From assembly GCF_003001955.1 (NCBI RefSeq), contig NZ_PVNH01000015.1, forward strand, positions 32,889-96,888: a stretch of 64,000 bases of DNA, written 5' to 3'. A program made the translations under genes and the position numbers. Within the stretch, counting starts at the first letter, position 1; every line of letters begins with the position of its first letter. The notes under the pieces are model-generated. The model was not told where the DNA came from. It saw only the letters and a program-made list of their open reading frames with translations, and made no database searches. This document shows, piece after piece, positions 15,451 through 25,353 of the stretch. Source of the stretch: Prauserella shujinwangii. Lineage in GTDB: Bacteria > Actinomycetota > Actinomycetes > Mycobacteriales > Pseudonocardiaceae.

Positions 15451-17553
15451 TCAGGACTCGTCCCGGGACTCCGACATGGTGGGCACCGGTGCGCCGCTGC
15501 CGGTCTCCCGGTGCAGTCGCAGGAACTCCAGGTGCCGCTCGTACTGGTCGAGGATGTCGCCGATCAGCTGGTCGCGGTTGTAGCCCATGACGTCGTAGCC
15601 CTGGCCGCCCTCGGAGAGGAACACCTCGAACCGGAAGTAGGTGTCCTGGCTGCTCAGCGAGTGGGTCGCGAACCCGGGCGTCTCGGCCTCCCTCGGCCAC
15701 AGGTGGTACCGGAACGCCTCCTGCTCGCCGAGGTCCACGGTCAGGTCCAGGTGCGGCAGCTCCAGCTCCGGCACGAGCTCCTCGGCGAGGGTCGCCTCGG
15801 CGCCCTGCGCCCGCAGCTCCTCGACGACCTCGGTGAAGGCCGGGCGGCACACGTCCTCGACGAACCGGTTCGCCGCGCGCCTGCCGGGGAAGCTCATCAC
15901 CCTGGCCAGCCGTTGCCGCCAGGACGCCCTGGTCACCTCGCGACCGTCCAGTGTGGTGCGTTCGGACAGGGTGGACGGCAGCGTGGTGCGGAAGCTGTCC
16001 TCGCGGAAGCTCTCCACCCGCAGCGCCCGCCACAGGCCGAGCATGACCAGGAAGATCACGAACGAGAACGGCAGGCCCATCACGATGGTCGCGTTCTGCA
16101 GGGTGGGCACGCCACCGACGATCAGCATCGCCAGCGTGAGCAGGCCGATCGCGGCGGACCAGAAGACACGCACCCAGCGCGCCGCGTCATGCCGGGGCGT
16201 CTTCAGGTACGAGGTGAAGTTGCCCATCACCAGCGCGCCCGAGTCGGCCGACGTGACGTAGAAGAGCAGGCCGACGAACGTGGCGAGGCCCGCGATGAAC
16301 GTCGCACCGGGATACTGCGCGAGCAGTGCGTAGAAGCCCTGCTCCGGCTGGTTCATCGCGGTCTCGCCGAACTGGGTGTTGCCGCCGCGCACCTCGCGCA
16401 GGGCGGCGTTGCCGAAGATCGACAGCCAGGTGAGCGTGAACAGGAACGGGATGACCAGCGTCGCGGCGACGAACTGCCGGATGGTGCGGCCCCGGGAGAT
16501 CCGCGCGAGGAACAGCCCGACGAACGGCGCCCACGCGATCCACCACGCCCAGAAGAACAACGTCCACGAGTTCAGCCACTCGGTCGGCTGGTCGAACGCG
16601 AACGTGTTCAGGGTCAGGTCGGAGAAGCTGCTGACGTAGTCGCCGATGTTGAGCACGATCGCGTTCAGCAGGAACAGCGGGTCGTCGCTGAACAGGATGT
16701 AGAGCATCAGGCCGATGGCGAGCACCACGTTCAGCTCCGACAGCCGCCGGATGCCCTTGTCGACGCCCGCGATCGCGGACACCGTGGCCATGAACACCGC
16801 CAGCGCGATCAGCCCGATCTGCGCGGCCGTGCCCTGCGGGATGCCGAACAGGACCTCGAGCCCGAAGTTGAGCTGGACGACACCGATGCCCAGCGAGGTC
16901 GCGATACCGAACACGGTGCCCAGCACGGCCGCGATGTCGACGCCGTGCCCGATCGGGCCGTGGATCCGCTTGCCGATGATCGGGTAGAGCGCCGAGCGGA
17001 TCGTCAGCGGGAGGCTGTACCGGTACGCGAAGTAGCCGAGCACCATGCCCATCAGGGCGTACATCGACCAGCCGGTGATGCCGTAGTGGAACAGTGTCCA
17101 CACCAGAGCCTCGCGGGCCGCTTCCACGGTCTCCCCCGGCCCGACCGGAGGCGCCAGGTACTGGGTCACCGGCTCGGCCACGGAGAAGAACATCAGGTCG
17201 ATGCCGATGCCCGCGGCGAAGAGCATGGCTCCCCACGCGAACAGGCTGAAGTCCGGAGTGGAGTGTTGCGGACCGAGCTTCACCTTGCCGTAGCGGGAGA
17301 GCGCGACGAACACCACGAACACCAGGAACAGCGTCGCGGCGAGGAAGTAGTACCAGCCGAAGCCCGCCGAGATCCAGCCGACGAGCTCGCCGATGGCGGC
17401 CGCGGCGGCGTCCGGTGTGATGATCGCCCAGATGGAGATGGCGAGGATGCAGACGGACGAACCGGCGAAGACAACCGGGTTGATCCGGTTCGGCTTCTCG
17501 GTCCCGGCAGTGCCGACTGCCCTGTCGTCGTCGTGAACGTGGTTCGTCGCCAC
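15451..17553 (-). CDS. BCCT family choline/betaine-type transporter
   Basis: The 700-aa protein has twelve membrane helices in its first 500 residues and a soluble C-terminal domain of about 170 residues, like long BetT-type members. Signature segments are GIGIDLMFFSVAEP near residue 115 and the FFWAWWIAWAPFVG helix near residue 345, both part of the quaternary-amine binding core. It imports choline, glycine betaine or a similar compatible solute with sodium or proton coupling. The long tail is typical of osmotically regulated carriers. GTG at 17553 is chosen for the AAAGGGG sequence nine bases upstream. No betaine synthesis genes adjoin it, so the substrate stays open. Confidence 0.9.
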   Translation of the reverse strand: MATNHVHDDDRAVGTAGTEKPNRINPVVFAGSSVCILAISIWAIITPDAAAAAIGELVGWISAGFGWYYFLAATLFLVFVVFVALSRYGKVKLGPQHSTPDFSLFAWGAMLFAAGIGIDLMFFSVAEPVTQYLAPPVGPGETVEAAREALVWTLFHYGITGWSMYALMGMVLGYFAYRYSLPLTIRSALYPIIGKRIHGPIGHGVDIAAVLGTVFGIATSLGIGVVQLNFGLEVLFGIPQGTAAQIGLIALAVFMATVSAIAGVDKGIRRLSELNVVLAIGLMLYILFSDDPLFLLNAIVLNIGDYVSSFSDLTLNTFAFDQPTEWLNSWTLFFWAWWIAWAPFVGLFLARISRGRTIRQFVAATLVIPFLFTLTWLSIFGNAALREVRGGNTQFGETAMNQPEQGFYALLAQYPGATFIAGLATFVGLLFYVTSADSGALVMGNFTSYLKTPRHDAARWVRVFWSAAIGLLTLAMLIVGGVPTLQNATIVMGLPFSFVIFLVMLGLWRALRVESFREDSFRTTLPSTLSERTTLDGREVTRASWRQRLARVMSFPGRRAANRFVEDVCRPAFTEVVEELRAQGAEATLAEELVPELELPHLDLTVDLGEQEAFRYHLWPREAETPGFATHSLSSQDTYFRFEVFLSEGGQGYDVMGYNRDQLIGDILDQYERHLEFLRLHRETGSGAPVPTMSESRDES

Positions 17554-17703
17554 GATCCGACCCCTTTCGATCTCGGTGTCCCGATCCGTGTGGCCCGGTG
17601 GCCCCCTGCCCGGAGCCCGGAGGACACTACCAGGTGGACTGTGCGACGGCCGGGTTCGGCGACGGCACGGGGTGAGCCGGGCCACCGTGCGGCCCGCGCG
17701 GGC

Positions 17704-18354
<651 letters not shown>

Positions 18355-18357
18355 GTC

Positions 18358-19044
18358 TCACACCTCCGTCCGGCTGCCGTCACGAAGCTCGATGACCTGG
18401 TCCGCGACGCCGCGCACCTGCGGGTCGTGGGTGGCGACGACCACGGCGTGTCCCCGGCCCGCGAGATGCCGCAGCGCGTCGAGCACGAGCCCGGTCGCGG
18501 AGCGGTCCAGCTGGGCGGTGGGCTCGTCGGCCACCAGCAGCGCCGAGTCGCCTGCCGCGGCGAAGGCGAGCGCGAGCCGCTGCTGCTCTCCCCCGGACAG
18601 CTGGCGGGGCCGGTGCGCGGCGCGGTGCCCGAGCCCGAGGGCGTCCAGCACCGCCCTGGCCCCGGCCGCGTCCGTGCCGGCTCCGCGCAGCCGGGCACCC
18701 AGCGCCAGGTGCTCGGCCGCGGTCAGGTAGTCGAGGAGGTTGTCCGCCGGATCCTGGAAGACGTAGCCGACGTGGGCGCGGCGCAGCGCGCGGCGGCGCC
18801 GGGCGGGCAGGCGTGCCGCCTCAGTGCCGGCCACCTCCACGGTGCCCTCGTCCGGGCGCTCCAGGCACGCCAGGATCCGCAGCAGGGTCGACTTCCCCGA
18901 TCCCGACGGCCCGGTGAGCGCGGTCACCGCTGCGCGCTCCGCGGTGAGCCCGACACCGGAGAGCACCCGCACGACGCGGCCGTCGACGGGGTAGCCGTGC
19001 CCGACGCCCGCGCAGCGCAGGGCGGGCGCGTCAGTGCGGGTCAC
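18358..19044 (-). CDS. ABC transporter ATPase (LolD/MacB type)
   Basis: The 228-aa ATPase has Walker A GPSGSGKST near residue 45, a Q-loop in FQDPADN, the signature LSGGEQQR near residue 145 and Walker B LLVADEPTA near residue 166. Its similarity to the neighbouring ATPase suggests an ancient duplication; the two may form a heterodimer on the single permease. The start is GTG at 19044, overlapping the permease stop by 14 bases; upstream in-frame sequence reads as low-complexity permease shadow. A three-gene operon is therefore clear. Confidence 0.9.
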   Translation of the reverse strand: MTRTDAPALRCAGVGHGYPVDGRVVRVLSGVGLTAERAAVTALTGPSGSGKSTLLRILACLERPDEGTVEVAGTEAARLPARRRRALRRAHVGYVFQDPADNLLDYLTAAEHLALGARLRGAGTDAAGARAVLDALGLGHRAAHRPRQLSGGEQQRLALAFAAAGDSALLVADEPTAQLDRSATGLVLDALRHLAGRGHAVVVATHDPQVRGVADQVIELRDGSRTEV

Positions 19045-21700
19045 GCAGCACCTCCGAGGGCCGGGCGCGGGAGGCCGCGCGCTGGGCGGTGCCGGCGGCG
19101 ACGGCCCCGGTGGCGAGCGCGGCACCCAGCAGCGCCGCGAGCACCACCCAGGGCACGTCCACCACCGTGCCGGGCGCAGTGGCCGCGTCGACGTCGTAGT
19201 CCGGCCGCGTCAGCAGCACCACCACGGAGGCGATCGCGGCGCCCGCGGCGAACCCGGCGAGCAGCAGGCCGCCGACCTCCAGCACCAGCGCACGCCAGTG
19301 GGCCAAGGCGGTCACCGCCATCCGCCGCAGCATCACGTACGCGGAGCGGCGGGCCCGCGCGCGGGCGTCGAGGTGCAGCAGCAGCCCGACCACGATGATC
19401 ACCCCGGACAGCAGCGAGACCGCGGCCAGGAACGCGAACGTGTAGGTGATCCCGGTGTACACGCCGACCTGGTGCACCTGGTCGGCCCGGCTCACGGTGG
19501 ACACCCCGAGCCCGGCCGCGGCGACGGCGGCCACGCTGCGGTCGGGATCACCCCGCACCCAGAGGTAGGGCCGGGCCGCGCCGGTCAGGCCGTCGAGCAC
19601 CTCCCGGTGCACGAGCAGCATCGGATAGCCCGGTCCCTTGCCCGGCAGCTGGGGCGCCTCCGTGAGGTCGAGCGCCCGCCGCTGCCCGCGGACCTCGAGC
19701 ACCGGGTCCGCGGGCACGGGCATCCCGGCGAGCACCGCACCGGGGCTCGGCGCGTCCGGATCACCGATCCGCGACAGCAGCTCGGCCAGGTCCGGCCCCG
19801 GCAGCGCGGGGTCCCAGAACGCCGCCCTGCCGAAGGTGGCGGGGTCCACCCCGAGCACGTGCACGGTGGTGCCGCCGAGATCGCCGTCGGTCCACAGTTT
19901 CGTGACGGTCGCGCGGTCGCCGAGCGCGGGCGGCACCGCCGTGGACCCGGTGAGCCCGAACACGGCGTCGGTGCCGACGATCAGCTGTCCCTCGGCGTGC
20001 AGGGTGCGCTCCACCGAGCCGATCACTGTGGCGCCGAAGGCCGACAGCGCCACGGGCACGGAGGTCGCGGCGACCAGGATCGCCGCGACGGCGGGCGTGG
20101 CCCGGACCCGCCGCCAGGCGAGGAACCTCGCGACGTGCCGGGGGAACGCGCCTGCCGGGTCTCCGGCGGCGCGCCGCCGCGCCAGTGCCAGTGCCCACCG
20201 GGTGAGCCGCGCGGTCAGCAGCGCGAGCCCGGCGGTGAGCAGCACCGGAGCCACGATGAGACGGGGCGGCAGATGCGCCACCATCCCGGCGGTGCCCACG
20301 GAGCTCGTCGTGGTCTCGCCGTCGAGCAGCGACCACGCCAGTCCGGCGCCGGCCAGGGGCAGCAGCTCCCACGGCAGCCGCCGCAGCACGCGGTGCCGGT
20401 GCGCGGGCGGGGCGTCGAACACGCGCGCGGCGCGGACACCGGCGGTGACCGCCAGCGCGGCGAGAGCGGTGAGCGTGGCCGCGGCCGCGGCGAGCACGGA
20501 GTCCCCCACCGCGGCGGGCGTGACGAGCGGGCTCGGGCCGGACCCGGCCACGAGCGTGCGGGCGGCGACCCAGCCGAGCGCCCCGCCGAGCACGACGGGG
20601 ACGGCGGTCTCCAGCATCGCCTTCCCGGCGACGGCGACCGGGCCGACGCCCCGCGCGGACAGCACCGCCAGTTCCGTCCGCCGCCGGTCGGCCCAGAACG
20701 CACCGGCGGCACCGGCGATGACCAGGCCCGCGAGTGCGCCGGCGGCCGCCAGCGGCAGCACGGTGCCGGTGAGCGAGGCGACCACGAGCTCGGCGCGCGC
20801 CACGTCGCCGCCGAGCGTCGAGGTGATGTCGGGCCCGCCGGGGAACACCGCGGGCCCGGCCCGGCTGACCGCGTCCCGGAACGCGGTCAGCCCGTCGACG
20901 ACCGGCCGGGCGCCGCTCGTGGTGAGCCCGGTGCTGTCGACGGCCATCTCCAGGCGCTGGCCCGCGTCGAACTCGCTGTCACCCGCGACCGTCAGCAGCG
21001 GCCCGGTGTCGACGAGCGCGACCGGGAACACCGGCTGGTTGGACAGCGGCTTGCCGCGGTAGAGCTCCTCCAGGCCGCACCAGTACGGCTGGTCCGGCAG
21101 CGACCGCAGGTCGCGGTAGACGGCGGCGACGCGCATCGGCACGGGCGCTCCCCCGGCCGTGCCGACCGCGACCCGGTCCCCTGGCTCCAGCCCCTGCAGC
21201 CGGGCGAACCCGTCGGGCAGCCAGATGCCGGGCCCTTCACCGCCGGCGAGCAGCCGCACGTGGCCGCGGAAGCCGTCGCGCGCCATCAGCACCACCGTGG
21301 TCCGGTCCGGCGCGACCGCGGGCCGCCGTGCCGGCACGACGTTCGCCGTGAGATGGGTGGTGACGACGGGCCGCGACAGCCGCGGCACGGTCGCGGCCGC
21401 CGCGCGGACCGCCTCGGCGCGCCGGTCCAGTGCCCGCTCCCCGGTGAGCCGGTCCCGGTCGAAGGGCGGGGCGGCGAAGGACAGCGGCGCCTCCACTCTG
21501 GCGCCGACCCGCCACTGGCACGAGCGGTCGATCTGGTTGTGCAGCGTGGCGTTGCCCGACGAGGACAGGAACAGCGGAGCGGCCGCGGCGGGGAGGGCGA
21601 CCAGCAGACCGGCGACGACCGTCGCCAGCACCACGGCGGGCCTGCGCCACAGCGCCGCCGGTGCGCGCGACCACGGCGCGGGCAACCCCCAGTTGGCCAT
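19031..21700 (-). CDS. FtsX-type ABC transporter permease
   Basis: This 889-aa membrane protein has an N-terminal helix (about 20-50), a large extracytoplasmic domain of some 250 residues, a block of three helices with a WADRRRTEL cytoplasmic turn (about 310-450), further helices, and a second FtsX-like block at the C-terminus. That is the duplicated FtsX/MacB_PCD architecture. ATG at 21700 is preferred to a GTG at 21715. With the two ATPases it would form an exporter or a lipid/peptide-extracting complex. About 20 arginine-rich cytoplasmic residues end the protein before the overlap with the first ATPase gene. Confidence 0.88.
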   Translation of the reverse strand: MANWGLPAPWSRAPAALWRRPAVVLATVVAGLLVALPAAAAPLFLSSSGNATLHNQIDRSCQWRVGARVEAPLSFAAPPFDRDRLTGERALDRRAEAVRAAAATVPRLSRPVVTTHLTANVVPARRPAVAPDRTTVVLMARDGFRGHVRLLAGGEGPGIWLPDGFARLQGLEPGDRVAVGTAGGAPVPMRVAAVYRDLRSLPDQPYWCGLEELYRGKPLSNQPVFPVALVDTGPLLTVAGDSEFDAGQRLEMAVDSTGLTTSGARPVVDGLTAFRDAVSRAGPAVFPGGPDITSTLGGDVARAELVVASLTGTVLPLAAAGALAGLVIAGAAGAFWADRRRTELAVLSARGVGPVAVAGKAMLETAVPVVLGGALGWVAARTLVAGSGPSPLVTPAAVGDSVLAAAAATLTALAALAVTAGVRAARVFDAPPAHRHRVLRRLPWELLPLAGAGLAWSLLDGETTTSSVGTAGMVAHLPPRLIVAPVLLTAGLALLTARLTRWALALARRRAAGDPAGAFPRHVARFLAWRRVRATPAVAAILVAATSVPVALSAFGATVIGSVERTLHAEGQLIVGTDAVFGLTGSTAVPPALGDRATVTKLWTDGDLGGTTVHVLGVDPATFGRAAFWDPALPGPDLAELLSRIGDPDAPSPGAVLAGMPVPADPVLEVRGQRRALDLTEAPQLPGKGPGYPMLLVHREVLDGLTGAARPYLWVRGDPDRSVAAVAAAGLGVSTVSRADQVHQVGVYTGITYTFAFLAAVSLLSGVIIVVGLLLHLDARARARRSAYVMLRRMAVTALAHWRALVLEVGGLLLAGFAAGAAIASVVVLLTRPDYDVDAATAPGTVVDVPWVVLAALLGAALATGAVAAGTAQRAASRARPSEVLRDPH

Positions 21701-21748
21701 GCGAGCGAGTTTCACACACGGCCGCGGGGGTGGCCGGAACCGGGCGGT

Positions 21749-22573
21749 TCACACCAGCGGTCTGCCGGTCCGGAGCCGCCTGCGGAAATCCCAGAGGCAG
21801 GCGTTGTAGGGAAACTCGCGCACGATCCTCGGCGAGCGGCGGACAACGGCGCCCACCACGCGCAGGAGGGCGTCGAACCGGCGCTGGCTGCGCGCCGACC
21901 AGGGCAGGCGCATCTCTTCCCGGAACCGGGGCGGGAGGAACCCCGTCGTGACGAAGAGGTGGAACCGCGCGAACGGCTCCCGCACCACCCGGGGCAGGAA
22001 CCGCAGACCGGCGATGTCGTGGAGGTACTCGCGCACCGTGTCGTCGATCGAGACCCGGTCGAGCATGGTCGTCCAGTACTTCTCGAACGCCGCGCGGTCG
22101 GCGGGCCAGTCGTCCGCACGCACCTGCAGCGTCGTGCCCAGCGGAGCCGCCGCACGGTACACCTCGTCGGCGGTGCCGGGGTCGAGCGGGCCGAGGAACG
22201 CCTGGTAGGTGTCCTCGAATCCGCGGTAGAGGCAGGCCGCGACCCACAGCTGCAGCTCCGGGTCGAGCGCGTTGTATTCGACCGGGCTGGACTCGGTGGA
22301 GCGGACGTGCGCGTGCACCGCGCTGACCGCGCGGCGGTAGGCCCCGCGTTCCTCCTCCGTGCCGTGCATGACGACGGCGAGGTAGGTGAGCGTGGTGCGC
22401 GTGCGCTTGATCGGGTGGTCGAACAGCCGCCCGCTCTCGACCGGGCTCTCGACCACGCCGTGCCCCACGGCGGGCAGCGCCAGCTGCATGATCACGTTCG
22501 CGGTCGCCGCCAGGAGACTCGCCCCGAGCAGGGCATCCTCGAACGGCTCCGCCACGGTTGCCTGGCCTGCCAC
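21749..22573 (-). CDS. DUF2236 / MpaB-like oxygenase family protein
   Basis: The 274-aa soluble protein matches the oxygenase MpaB/rubber-oxygenase (DUF2236) pattern: an early LLAATANVIMQLALP helix, a central KRTRTTLTYL with conserved basic and tyrosine residues near position 58, and a conserved WVAACLYRG helix near residue 110. Related proteins bind heme b and include latex-clearing oxygenases, but most members are uncharacterised. The start is GTG at 22573. It is divergent from a TetR regulator that shares an 87-base promoter region with a palindrome, so local control is likely. Confidence 0.8.
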   Translation of the reverse strand: MAGQATVAEPFEDALLGASLLAATANVIMQLALPAVGHGVVESPVESGRLFDHPIKRTRTTLTYLAVVMHGTEEERGAYRRAVSAVHAHVRSTESSPVEYNALDPELQLWVAACLYRGFEDTYQAFLGPLDPGTADEVYRAAAPLGTTLQVRADDWPADRAAFEKYWTTMLDRVSIDDTVREYLHDIAGLRFLPRVVREPFARFHLFVTTGFLPPRFREEMRLPWSARSQRRFDALLRVVGAVVRRSPRIVREFPYNACLWDFRRRLRTGRPLV

Positions 22574-22608
22574 AGCGGCCTCCTCCCGTCGGACCTGATC
22601 TGCACACA

Positions 22609-22629
22609 GGTGTTAGCAGATATGACACC
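22609..22629. promoter_or_regulatory. candidate TetR operator
   Basis: Between the divergent DUF2236 and TetR genes lies an imperfect 21-bp palindrome with outer arms GGTGT and ACACC. It sits 32 bases before the TetR start and 36 bases before the DUF2236 start, where one bound repressor could control both. Assignment rests on position and symmetry only. Confidence 0.5.
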
Positions 22630-22660
22630 GCGTCCGGCCGCGGGATGTCAAGATGGGCGC

Positions 22661-23290
22661 ATGGAGCCGAGCACGCTGCGCACGTACGGCGGCATGTCCG
22701 GGGACGACCGGCGCGCGGAGCGCAGGACCGCCCTCATCGAAGCCGGGCTGGAGCTGCTCGGCGCGCGGGACGGGGAGCGTGCCCTCACCGTGCGCGGCGT
22801 GTGCCGCCAGGCGGGGCTGGCCGCCCGGTACTTCTACGAGAGCTTCGCCGACCGGGACGCGCTGGCCGTCGCCGTGCACGACCACGTCGTCGAGGGCATC
22901 GCCGCCGCGACGCTGGAGGCCGTCCAGGCCGCCCCGCCGGACGCCGAGGCCAAGACGCGCGCCGGGCTGGGCAGGCTGGTGCGTGCCGTCGCCGAGGACC
23001 CCCGGCGCGGCAGGCTGCTCTTCTCCCCCGCGCCCGGCGCCACCGTGCTCGCGCAGCGCCGCGTGGAGTCCACCCGGTGGTTCGTCGCGCTGCTCGGCCT
23101 GCAGGCGCGGGAGTTCTACGGGATGGGCGAGAGCACCCGCCTCGCCGTGGCGTCCGAGTTCCTGGTCGGCGGTTTCGCCCAGGCACTCACGTCCTGGCTC
23201 GACGGCACCCTGCGCGTCACCGAGGAGGAGCTCGTCGAGCACGGCTGCGCGCTGTTCCTGGCGGTGGCGCACCGCACCGTCGGCGGCTGA
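22661..23290 (+). CDS. TetR family transcriptional regulator
   Basis: The 209-aa protein has a TetR N-terminal helix-turn-helix from about residue 18 to 65, with ALTVRGVCRQAGLAARYFYESFADRDAL as the recognisable HTH region (shown here in two parts: the helix ALTVRGVCRQAG and the YFYESF turn). The C-terminal ligand-binding region is helical and unassigned. ATG at 22661 is used; a second ATG at 22694 is possible. It is divergent from the DUF2236 gene, which is the probable target, and its own promoter overlaps the palindrome at 22609-22629. The inducer is unknown. Confidence 0.9.
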   Translation: MEPSTLRTYGGMSGDDRRAERRTALIEAGLELLGARDGERALTVRGVCRQAGLAARYFYESFADRDALAVAVHDHVVEGIAAATLEAVQAAPPDAEAKTRAGLGRLVRAVAEDPRRGRLLFSPAPGATVLAQRRVESTRWFVALLGLQAREFYGMGESTRLAVASEFLVGGFAQALTSWLDGTLRVTEEELVEHGCALFLAVAHRTVGG

Positions 23291-23301
23291 GCACACCGTC
23301 C

Positions 23302-23334
23302 GCCGCCCGGCCCGTGCTCGCCGAACCGGGCGGC
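23302..23334. terminator. bidirectional hairpin terminator
   Basis: GCCGCCCGG at 23302-23310 pairs with CCGGGCGGC at 23326-23334 across a 15-base loop, in the 51-base gap between the convergent TetR gene and the small protein gene. The absence of a T-run is usual in such GC-rich DNA. Confidence 0.55.
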
Positions 23335-23341
23335 TGAGCGG

Positions 23342-23722
23342 TCAGCGTTCCAGCAGCCGCTCGAAGAACGACCGGTACCGGCGCAGCACGAGCCGCAGCT
23401 CCTCGGTGGCCGCGTCGCCCTCGCTCCACTGGCGCTCCAGGTCCCGCCGGTGCCCGGCGAAGGTCGCCGCGAGCGACCGGATGGTGGTGGCGACCAGTTC
23501 GTCCGCCTCCCGCACCGCCTGTCGCGGATCGTCGACGAAACCCGTCTGGACCGACTGCCAGCGGTCCCGCAGCTCCGTGACCTCGCCGGGGGCGAGCAGC
23601 GGGTCCGGGCCGTTCTCCGCGCCGTCCCGGTGCCCGGCGCCGCCGGGCTCCCCCGCCGGAGCGGCCAGCAGATCCTCCGTGCCGAACCCCGGTCGCCGGG
23701 CGGCGTCGTCGGGCCCGGCCAT
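23342..23722 (-). CDS. small helical protein, paralog of the upstream gene
   Basis: The 126-aa product is mostly soluble, with a disordered first half and a helical second half in which the pattern RxRWxxVQxxFVDxPRQAVxEADELV repeats the C-terminal domain of the neighbouring protein. I do not know a function for this domain; similar proteins are common as hypothetical genes in streptomycetes and relatives. ATG at 23722 is one base inside the spacing from the upstream stop (23724), so the pair is co-transcribed. The domain is probably a helical bundle, perhaps involved in self-association with its paralog. Confidence 0.7.
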   Translation of the reverse strand: MAGPDDAARRPGFGTEDLLAAPAGEPGGAGHRDGAENGPDPLLAPGEVTELRDRWQSVQTGFVDDPRQAVREADELVATTIRSLAATFAGHRRDLERQWSEGDAATEELRLVLRRYRSFFERLLER

Positions 23723-23723
23723 C

Positions 23724-24335
23724 TCAGCGGCCCTCCCGCGCCGGGCCGCGGTCGCCGGTGTGCCTGCCGTCGCCGCCAGCACCGCCGGTGCCGCCGGTGC
23801 CAGCGCCGTCGGTGAGCAGGTCGTCGAACACGGTGCGGTAGCGCACCATCGCCTCCCGCAGGCGTTCGGTCGACGCCTCGGTGCGCTCGTGGGCGCTCAG
23901 GGTGCCGCGCGCGGCGCGGTAGTGCTCGATCGTCCGCGCGTGGCGCACCGAGAGGTCGGCCACCTGCTGGTCGTGGTCGCCGGTCGGGTAACCGCGCTCG
24001 GCCATCAGCTCGTCCAGCAACCGGTCCGCCTCGGCGACCGCCTGGGCGGGCCGGTCCACGAACCGTTCCTGCACCAGGTTCCACTCGTGCGTGAACCGCT
24101 CGCGCGCCGACGGCGACAGCGGGCGGATGTCCAATTCGGAATGCCGCCGTTCGCGTTCCTCGAGATCCTGCTCGGCGGCACGGGCGCTACCGTGCTCCTC
24201 GACCGCGCGGTCGTACTCCGCGCCGAACCGTTCCCGCAGCCTTCTGCGCCGCCGCTCACGGACCGCCAGCCAGGCGGCCAGCCCGGCGACGACGACAGCG
24301 GCGACGACGATCACGACGACCAGCCAGGTGGGCAT
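23724..24335 (-). CDS. membrane-anchored helical protein
   Basis: The 203-aa product has one N-terminal membrane helix (about residues 4-24), a run of arginines that fixes the rest inside the cell, an acidic coiled-coil region (35-75), a domain with ERFVDRPAQAVAEADRLL (about 90-110) and a Gly-rich tail. The central domain is shared with the downstream 126-aa protein, so the pair arose by duplication. The ATG at 24335 has GGAGGAG seven bases upstream. No enzymatic motif is visible. A membrane-tethered and a soluble version of one domain could work as partners. Confidence 0.75.
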   Translation of the reverse strand: MPTWLVVVIVVAAVVVAGLAAWLAVRERRRRRLRERFGAEYDRAVEEHGSARAAEQDLEERERRHSELDIRPLSPSARERFTHEWNLVQERFVDRPAQAVAEADRLLDELMAERGYPTGDHDQQVADLSVRHARTIEHYRAARGTLSAHERTEASTERLREAMVRYRTVFDDLLTDGAGTGGTGGAGGDGRHTGDRGPAREGR

Positions 24336-24491
24336 CGCGCTCTCCTCCACAGACTCGAACGATCCCCCCGACCGTCGCGGGATGCCCAGGCCCGCCCACC
24401 CGGAAACGGCGGAACGCCGGAGCCCGCCCGCATTGCGCCGAACGCCGCCGCGCGTTACCCCGTTCGCCGGAGCCCGGCTACGGTGGTGGAC

Positions 24492-24869
24492 ATGCGCCGG
24501 ATTGACTACGTGATCTGGTACGTCGAGTCGCTCGCGGCCTCGGTGCCGTTCTACCGCGACGTCCTCGGCCTCCAGGTCCGGATCGAGGGGGACGGCTACG
24601 TCGAGTTCGCGCTCGAGAACTCCAAGTTCGCGCTGTTCGAGCGGGCGAAGCTGCCGGAGCTGATCGGTGACCGGGCAGGCCGCGCACCGTGCGGCGAGAT
24701 CGGTTTCCTCGTCGACGACGTCGACGCCGAGGCGGACCGGCTGCGGGCCGCGGGCGTGACCGTCCTGTCCGGACCGGTGGACCGTCCGTGGCGGGAGCGC
24801 ACCCTGCACATCGCCGACCCGGACGGCAACGTCGTCGAGTTCGCCCAGAAGCTGCCGAGGACGTCGTGA
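24492..24869 (+). CDS. VOC family (glyoxalase-like) protein
   Basis: The 125-aa product shows two beta-alpha-beta-beta-beta units of the vicinal oxygen chelate fold: the first from RRIDYVIWYV to FALFER and the second from GEIGFLVDDV to VVEFAQK, with the typical ADPDGNVVEF ending. Metal ligands could be H or E in the strands, with the terminal E of VVEF being the usual one. Substrate cannot be predicted. The ATG at 24492 is used; the stop overlaps the GTG of the cupin gene in a GTGA, so the two genes form an operon. Confidence 0.9.
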   Translation: MRRIDYVIWYVESLAASVPFYRDVLGLQVRIEGDGYVEFALENSKFALFERAKLPELIGDRAGRAPCGEIGFLVDDVDAEADRLRAAGVTVLSGPVDRPWRERTLHIADPDGNVVEFAQKLPRTS

Positions 24870-25324
24870 CCGCGGACCCCGCACCCAGGCCGCCGCTGGC
24901 CGAGGCGCTCGGCCTGGAACCGCATCCCGAGGGCGGCTGGTACCGGCGGACGTGGCAGACGGGCGTCCGGTTCCGGCCGGACGGCTACCCGGGGCAGCGC
25001 GACTCCGCGACCGGCATCCACTACCTCCTCGCGCCCGGTGAGGAGTCCCGGTGGCACCGCGTGCGCGGCGACGAGCTGTGGTTGTGGCACCGGGGCGGCC
25101 CGCTCACCCTCCTGCTCGGCGGCACCGGAGAGCGTCCCGCGGCCCAACCCGAGGCCGTGACCCTGGGCCCGGGTGTGGAGCACGGCGAGCGGCCGCAGGT
25201 GCTCGTGCCCGCGGGCACCTGGCAGGCCGCCCGCCCGGCGGGCGCCGGGGAGGTGCTCGTCTCCTGCGTGGTCTCCCCCGGCTTCGACTTCGCCGACTTC
25301 CAGCTCCACGACGACGACACGTGA
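24866..25324 (+). CDS. DUF985 cupin-like protein
   Basis: The 152-aa protein matches the DUF985 (RmlC-like cupin) family: an opening LEPHPEGGWYRRTW near residue 18, an HYLLAPGE strand, the WHRVRGDELWLWHRG cupin motif near residue 62 and a PAGTWQAA second cupin motif. Such proteins form a beta-barrel that may bind a metal and a sugar-like ligand; no activity is firmly established for the family. GTG at 24866 overlaps the VOC gene stop. The gene ends 30 bases before a large palindrome shared with the convergent rtcB. Confidence 0.88.
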   Translation: MTADPAPRPPLAEALGLEPHPEGGWYRRTWQTGVRFRPDGYPGQRDSATGIHYLLAPGEESRWHRVRGDELWLWHRGGPLTLLLGGTGERPAAQPEAVTLGPGVEHGERPQVLVPAGTWQAARPAGAGEVLVSCVVSPGFDFADFQLHDDDT

Positions 25325-25353
25325 CGCCCCGACGCCCCCGACCTCCCCGACCT

